In this document: positions 2,784 through 5,304 of the stretch, piece after piece
How positions within the stretch are numbered: position 1 is the first letter of the stretch
Layout: every line of letters starts with the position of its first letter
From: Planctomycetota bacterium
GTDB lineage: Bacteria > Planctomycetota > UBA8108
Length of the DNA stretch: 5,304 nucleotides
Assembly (NCBI GenBank): GCA_002695115.1
Contig: NZOA01000046.1
Coordinates: forward strand, 3,590-8,893
Reading direction: 5' to 3'
Position numbers and translations under genes: made by a program
Notes under the pieces: generated by a model
What the model was told of the DNA's origin: nothing
The model's database searches: none
Seen by the model: the letters and a program-made list of their open reading frames with translations, nothing else

Positions 2784-5297
2784 CAGCCGGTTGAAGATGT
2801 CTGCTCGCCGGACTGCGTTCTCGGCGAGTTCAGCTGCACCGAGCCGGTCACCGCCGCTTTTCCCCAGGGAACCTGCACCCTCGAGCGCGGCTCACCTGTC
2901 GATTACTACACCCTGGAGGTGCCCGAGGGAAGCGAGCAGGTCACCATCAACCTGACCCCCGTCGCAGCCCCAGGTGCTGCAGGCTGGTACGACACCTACC
3001 TGGCGCTCTACGATGCGGATTGCGTCCTGATCCAGCTCGACGACGATGGAGGGGATGGCTTCAACTCGCGGATCAATACCCCGCTTGCCGCCGGCACCTA
3101 CCACGTTGGCGCCAGCAGCTTCTCCGTCGCGGGCACCGGACAATTTACCCTGAGCGCCAGCTGCAGGGAGCCTTTTGACCAGGCCGCCCTCTGCAACGAC
3201 TGCGTCATCTCCGAGGTCGAGTGCGGGATCGAAACGACGGGAACCTTCCCTGAGAGCGGGTGCCCGCGCGAGACGGGTGAGGACATCGACCTGTACCTCG
3301 TCGAGCTGCCGCCCGAAGGCGGCCGACTCACGGTGACCCTGCAGTCCACCGAATTTACGCCGTTTCTCCAGCTCTTTGATGGAGGCTGCCTTCCCGTCGG
3401 AATAGCCAATGGCATCGGCGACACCGCCCGCCTGAACGTTGAACACTTCGGTGGGCTCCACTTCATCGGAGTGAGCAGCAACGCGTTCCAGAGCGCCGGC
3501 GCCTTCACGCTCAACCTCGAGTGCAGGGAGGTCCTCGCCCCTGAGAGCGTCTGTCCCGACTGCCAGGTCGGCGAGATCGCCTGCGAGGGCTCGGCCGCCG
3601 GCGTCTTCCCTCAGAGCGCCTGCCTGCGCCCGGAGAGCAACGGACAGGAAGTCGACATCTACCAGGTCGAGGTCGAGGAAGCGCAGGAGCTGGTGATCGA
3701 TCTCAACTCTCCCAGCTACGACACCTGGCTCGAGCTCTACGATGCCGACTGCAACCGTGTCACCTTCAATGACGATGGCGGCGCGGGCCTGAATTCACGG
3801 ATCATGGAGAACGTCGAACCCGGCACCTATTACATCGGAGTCAGCTCCTTCGGCGTCGGCGTGGGGGGCGACTACGTGCTGGACGTCACCTGCAGGGATC
3901 CCTTTGTCCCCGCCGCCACCTGCGAAGACTGCATCGCCGGCGACGATCTTGACTGCGGCGGAGTAGAGGTCCAGGGCGTCTTCCCCCAGACCGGTTGCCG
4001 CAGGCCTGCCGCGACCAACAACCAGGAGGTCGACATCTACCAGCTCGAGATCGATGAAGACCAGGAGGTCGTGATCGATCTCAACTCGCCCGACTTCGAT
4101 ACCTGGATCGAGCTCTACGATGCCGACTGCAACCGTATCGCGTTCAACGACGACGGCGGCGCCGGGCTCAACTCGCTCCTGATCCAGAACCTGGCGGCCG
4201 GAACGTATTTCGTCGGCGTGAGCTCCTATTCAGGCGGCGTCGGCGGGACCTATTTCCTGGCCACGATCTGCCGGGAAGCGACTGACCTCTGTGGCGACTG
4301 CGAGGTAGGGCTCGTCAGCTGCGGCATTCCCGAAGAGGCAATCTTCCCGATGACCGAGTGCAGAAGAACTACCGGGCAGTTCCTCGACCTCTACAGCATC
4401 GTCATCGCCGGTGGAAACCTCACCATCAACCTCACGGGAGACTACGACACCTATTTGCAGCTCTACGACGAGAACTGCCAACTCATCGCGCAGGATGATG
4501 ACGGCGGCAATGGGCTCAACTCGATGCTCACGATGATGGATCTGCCCGGCGGCATCTACCGCCTGGGCGTCAGCAGCTACGCCACCGGACAGGGCGGCGG
4601 CTTCACCCTCGCTACCGAATGCGAGAGCGGAGACAACTTCTGTGTCCAATGCCGAGTCAGCGCCATGGAGCCGGGGCAGAGCCTCACCGGGACACTCGGA
4701 ATAAGCGAGTGCGCCCTCCCTCCCTTCGACCAGGCCATCGAGGTCTACTCGTTCACGGTCGATGAATTCTTCGAGGGCAGGATCTCGGTCTCCTCCGACA
4801 GCTTCGATCCGACCCTGGCTCTCTTCAACGACCTCTGCGACGAATTTGCCTTCAACGACAACTGCGGAGCAGGCACCGAGACTGCCTGCCTGAGCCGCAG
4901 CCTCGATGCCGGCACCTACTCCATCGTGGTGAGCAGCGAAGATCTCGATGCCGCTGGAGACTTCACTGTTTCGATCCTGAGCGCGGAGGAGAGCGGCCTG
5001 TTCTCGCGTGGAGACGGCAATGGCGACGGCTCCCTCGAGCTCACCGATGCGATCATCATCCTCAGCTATCTCTTCCTCGGTGACGATGACCCCGCCTGCA
5101 TGGAGGCGGCCGATTCCGACAACGATGGCCAGATCAACCTGACCGATGGCATCCTGATCCTCGGCTACCTCTTCCAGGGCGGCGCCGCCCCGGCGCTTCC
5201 CGGTCCTCCGGGAATCAACACCGGCTGTGGACTGGACATCGATGCGCCCGGCAGCCCCGGAGATCTCGGCTGCGAGAACTATTCGGGCTGCGACTAG
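2676..5297 (+). CDS. Exported Cys-rich protein with six PPC-like repeats and a dockerin-like C-terminus
   Basis: The 873-residue product has no recognisable catalytic domain. Residues 1-36 are a signal peptide. Six tandem beta-sandwich repeats follow (43-163, 173-283, 293-406, 416-532, 539-649, 656-768), resembling the bacterial pre-peptidase C-terminal (PPC) domain: an 'F/Y-D-T-x-L-x-L-Y-D' strand, a 'DDDGGxGLNS' turn, and a 'G-T-Y-x-x-G-V-S-S' strand. Two dockerin-like calcium loops lie at 780-791 and 813-824, then a tail with Cys 851, 866 and 872. The mature chain has 40 Cys and, by reading, no Lys. It is strongly acidic, which fits an extracellular, disulfide- and calcium-stabilised protein. 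PPC domains normally trail secreted proteases; a protein made only of them suggests a structural, adhesive or ligand-binding role. ATG 2676 is chosen because a signal peptide follows. The frame runs open upstream to ATG 2511, but those 55 codons are intergenic-like. The ribosome site is weak (AGGCG near 2664). It is divergent from the propeller gene; the TAG stop at 5295-5297 is 7 bases from the window end. Confidence 0.9.
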   Translation: MQEHSCRRGLSVKKTYGVFSSFVVFTGLFLSAAVYGQPVEDVCSPDCVLGEFSCTEPVTAAFPQGTCTLERGSPVDYYTLEVPEGSEQVTINLTPVAAPGAAGWYDTYLALYDADCVLIQLDDDGGDGFNSRINTPLAAGTYHVGASSFSVAGTGQFTLSASCREPFDQAALCNDCVISEVECGIETTGTFPESGCPRETGEDIDLYLVELPPEGGRLTVTLQSTEFTPFLQLFDGGCLPVGIANGIGDTARLNVEHFGGLHFIGVSSNAFQSAGAFTLNLECREVLAPESVCPDCQVGEIACEGSAAGVFPQSACLRPESNGQEVDIYQVEVEEAQELVIDLNSPSYDTWLELYDADCNRVTFNDDGGAGLNSRIMENVEPGTYYIGVSSFGVGVGGDYVLDVTCRDPFVPAATCEDCIAGDDLDCGGVEVQGVFPQTGCRRPAATNNQEVDIYQLEIDEDQEVVIDLNSPDFDTWIELYDADCNRIAFNDDGGAGLNSLLIQNLAAGTYFVGVSSYSGGVGGTYFLATICREATDLCGDCEVGLVSCGIPEEAIFPMTECRRTTGQFLDLYSIVIAGGNLTINLTGDYDTYLQLYDENCQLIAQDDDGGNGLNSMLTMMDLPGGIYRLGVSSYATGQGGGFTLATECESGDNFCVQCRVSAMEPGQSLTGTLGISECALPPFDQAIEVYSFTVDEFFEGRISVSSDSFDPTLALFNDLCDEFAFNDNCGAGTETACLSRSLDAGTYSIVVSSEDLDAAGDFTVSILSAEESGLFSRGDGNGDGSLELTDAIIILSYLFLGDDDPACMEAADSDNDGQINLTDGILILGYLFQGGAAPALPGPPGINTGCGLDIDAPGSPGDLGCENYSGCD
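2802..3164 (+). repeat. PPC-like repeat 1 (residues 43-163)
   Basis: Six Cys at 43, 47, 54, 67, 116 and 163. The opening pair is C-x3-C here rather than C-x2-C as in the other repeats. 'DTYLALYDADC' sits at 106-116, the acidic turn at 122-128, and 'GTYHVGASS' at 140-148. A short Ala/Pro/Gly insertion at 96-103 makes this one of the longest repeats. Confidence 0.8.
3192..3524 (+). repeat. PPC-like repeat 2 (residues 173-283), lacking the acidic turn
   Basis: Cys at 173, 176, 183, 196, 238 and 283 match the array. The DDDGG turn present in repeats 1, 3, 4 and 5 is replaced by 'ANGIGDT' around 244-250, and the later strand reads 'GGLHFIGVSS' instead of GTY-type. The fold probably persists, but any calcium or turn function of the acidic loop is likely lost. 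Confidence 0.8.
3552..3893 (+). repeat. PPC-like repeat 3 (residues 293-406)
   Basis: Cys at 293, 296, 303, 316, 359 and 406. 'EVDIYQ' at 325-330, 'DTWLELYDADCNR' at 349-361, 'NDDGGAGLNS' at 365-374, and 'GTYYIGVSS' at 383-391. It is the closest relative of repeat 4: by eye 57 of the last 85 residues are identical. Confidence 0.85.
3921..4271 (+). repeat. PPC-like repeat 4 (residues 416-532), recent copy of repeat 3
   Basis: Cys at 416, 419, 427, 441, 485 and 532. The DNA still matches repeat 3 at a constant 378-bp offset, including an exact 28-bp run (3731-3758 with 4109-4136) and an exact 17-bp run (3693-3709 with 4071-4087). It has small insertions near residues 421-427 and 445-448 relative to repeat 3. 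Confidence 0.85.
4290..4622 (+). repeat. PPC-like repeat 5 (residues 539-649)
   Basis: Cys at 539, 542, 549, 562, 601 and 649. 'DTYLQLYDENC' at 591-601, 'DDDGGNGLNS' at 607-616, and 'GGIYRLGVSS' at 625-634. The linkers on both sides are three residues shorter (6 instead of 9 residues between Cys) than those between repeats 1-4. Confidence 0.85.
4641..4979 (+). repeat. PPC-like repeat 6 (residues 656-768), divergent with rearranged cysteines
   Basis: Cys at 656, 659, 679 and 721 match the array spacing, but the third and sixth array cysteines are absent (Pro666 and the 'TVSIL' strand stand in their place). Two new Cys appear at 730 and 738, in and just after the turn, where 'NDNC' replaces the usual 'NDDG'. 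'GTYSIVVSS' at 746-754 confirms the fold. Confidence 0.8.
5013..5294 (+). other. Dockerin-like calcium loops and Cys-rich C-terminal tail
   Basis: Two EF-hand-like loops: residues 780-791 (D780, N782, D784, E788, D791) and 813-824 (D813, D815, D817, N821, D824). Each is followed by a similar hydrophobic helix, 'AIIILSYLFLG' and 'GILILGYLFQG'. This pair resembles a type I dockerin repeat. The tail after it is Pro/Gly-rich with Cys 851, 866 and 872, plus Cys808 between the loops. From memory, this whole ending recurs on otherwise unrelated exported proteins of planctomycete genomes, which would make it a shared docking or sorting module; that role is inference. No cohesin is visible in the window. 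Confidence 0.75.
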
Positions 5298-5304
5298 GCC
5301 GGCC

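Noticed and set aside
2892..3461. 189-codon minus-strand open frame inside the repeat-protein gene
   Set aside because: Antisense to the PPC repeats; its open length follows from codon bias of the real gene. The similar minus-strand frames at 3098-3514 and 4230-4649 are rejected for the same reason.
3165..4640. CRISPR or satellite-type DNA repeats
   Set aside because: The periodicity is about 330-380 bp, stays in one reading frame and is conserved at protein level, so it reflects protein domain repeats, not a CRISPR array or satellite DNA.

Overview
The window looks like chromosomal DNA of a GC-rich Gram-negative bacterium, most probably a member of the Planctomycetota or a close PVC-type relative. 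That placement is inference from gene style. One clue is a secreted 'WPGWRG' type PQQ-like beta-propeller. The other is a large exported protein ending in a two-loop dockerin-like segment and a Cys-rich tail, an ending I associate from memory with uncultured marine planctomycetes. There is no rRNA, tRNA, CRISPR array, transposase or phage gene.

Layout. (1) Bases 1-354 (+) are the 3' end of a CinA/PncC-type nicotinamide-nucleotide amidase gene, cut by the window edge. (2) Bases 430-1032 (+) are a complete aat gene for leucyl/phenylalanyl-tRNA-protein transferase (N-end rule), with a GTG start and two unusual active-site-region substitutions. (3) Bases 1077-2357 (-) encode a 426-residue exported eight-blade PQQ-like/BamB-like propeller, convergent with aat. 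(4) Bases 2358-2675 are a 318-bp divergent intergenic region. It holds an ideal Shine-Dalgarno and a perfect TATAAT for the minus-strand gene, a weaker extended -10 for the plus-strand gene, and two inverted repeats. (5) Bases 2676-5297 (+) encode an 873-residue exported protein: a signal peptide, six tandem Cys-rich PPC-like beta-sandwich repeats, a dockerin-like pair of calcium loops, and a four-Cys tail. It has no recognisable catalytic domain.

The left half is housekeeping (NAD-cycle repair, N-end-rule tagging). The right half is a divergent pair of envelope or extracellular proteins that may share regulation. The most notable object is the 873-residue protein. By reading, its mature part of about 837 residues contains no lysine at all. 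It has 40 cysteines, six in each of six repeats plus four in the tail. The sixth repeat has lost two canonical cysteines together and gained two new ones nearby, which predicts which cysteines pair. Repeats 3 and 4 are a recent internal duplication still visible in the DNA. This is a distinctive structural or adhesive surface protein, but nothing here proves a new multi-gene system.
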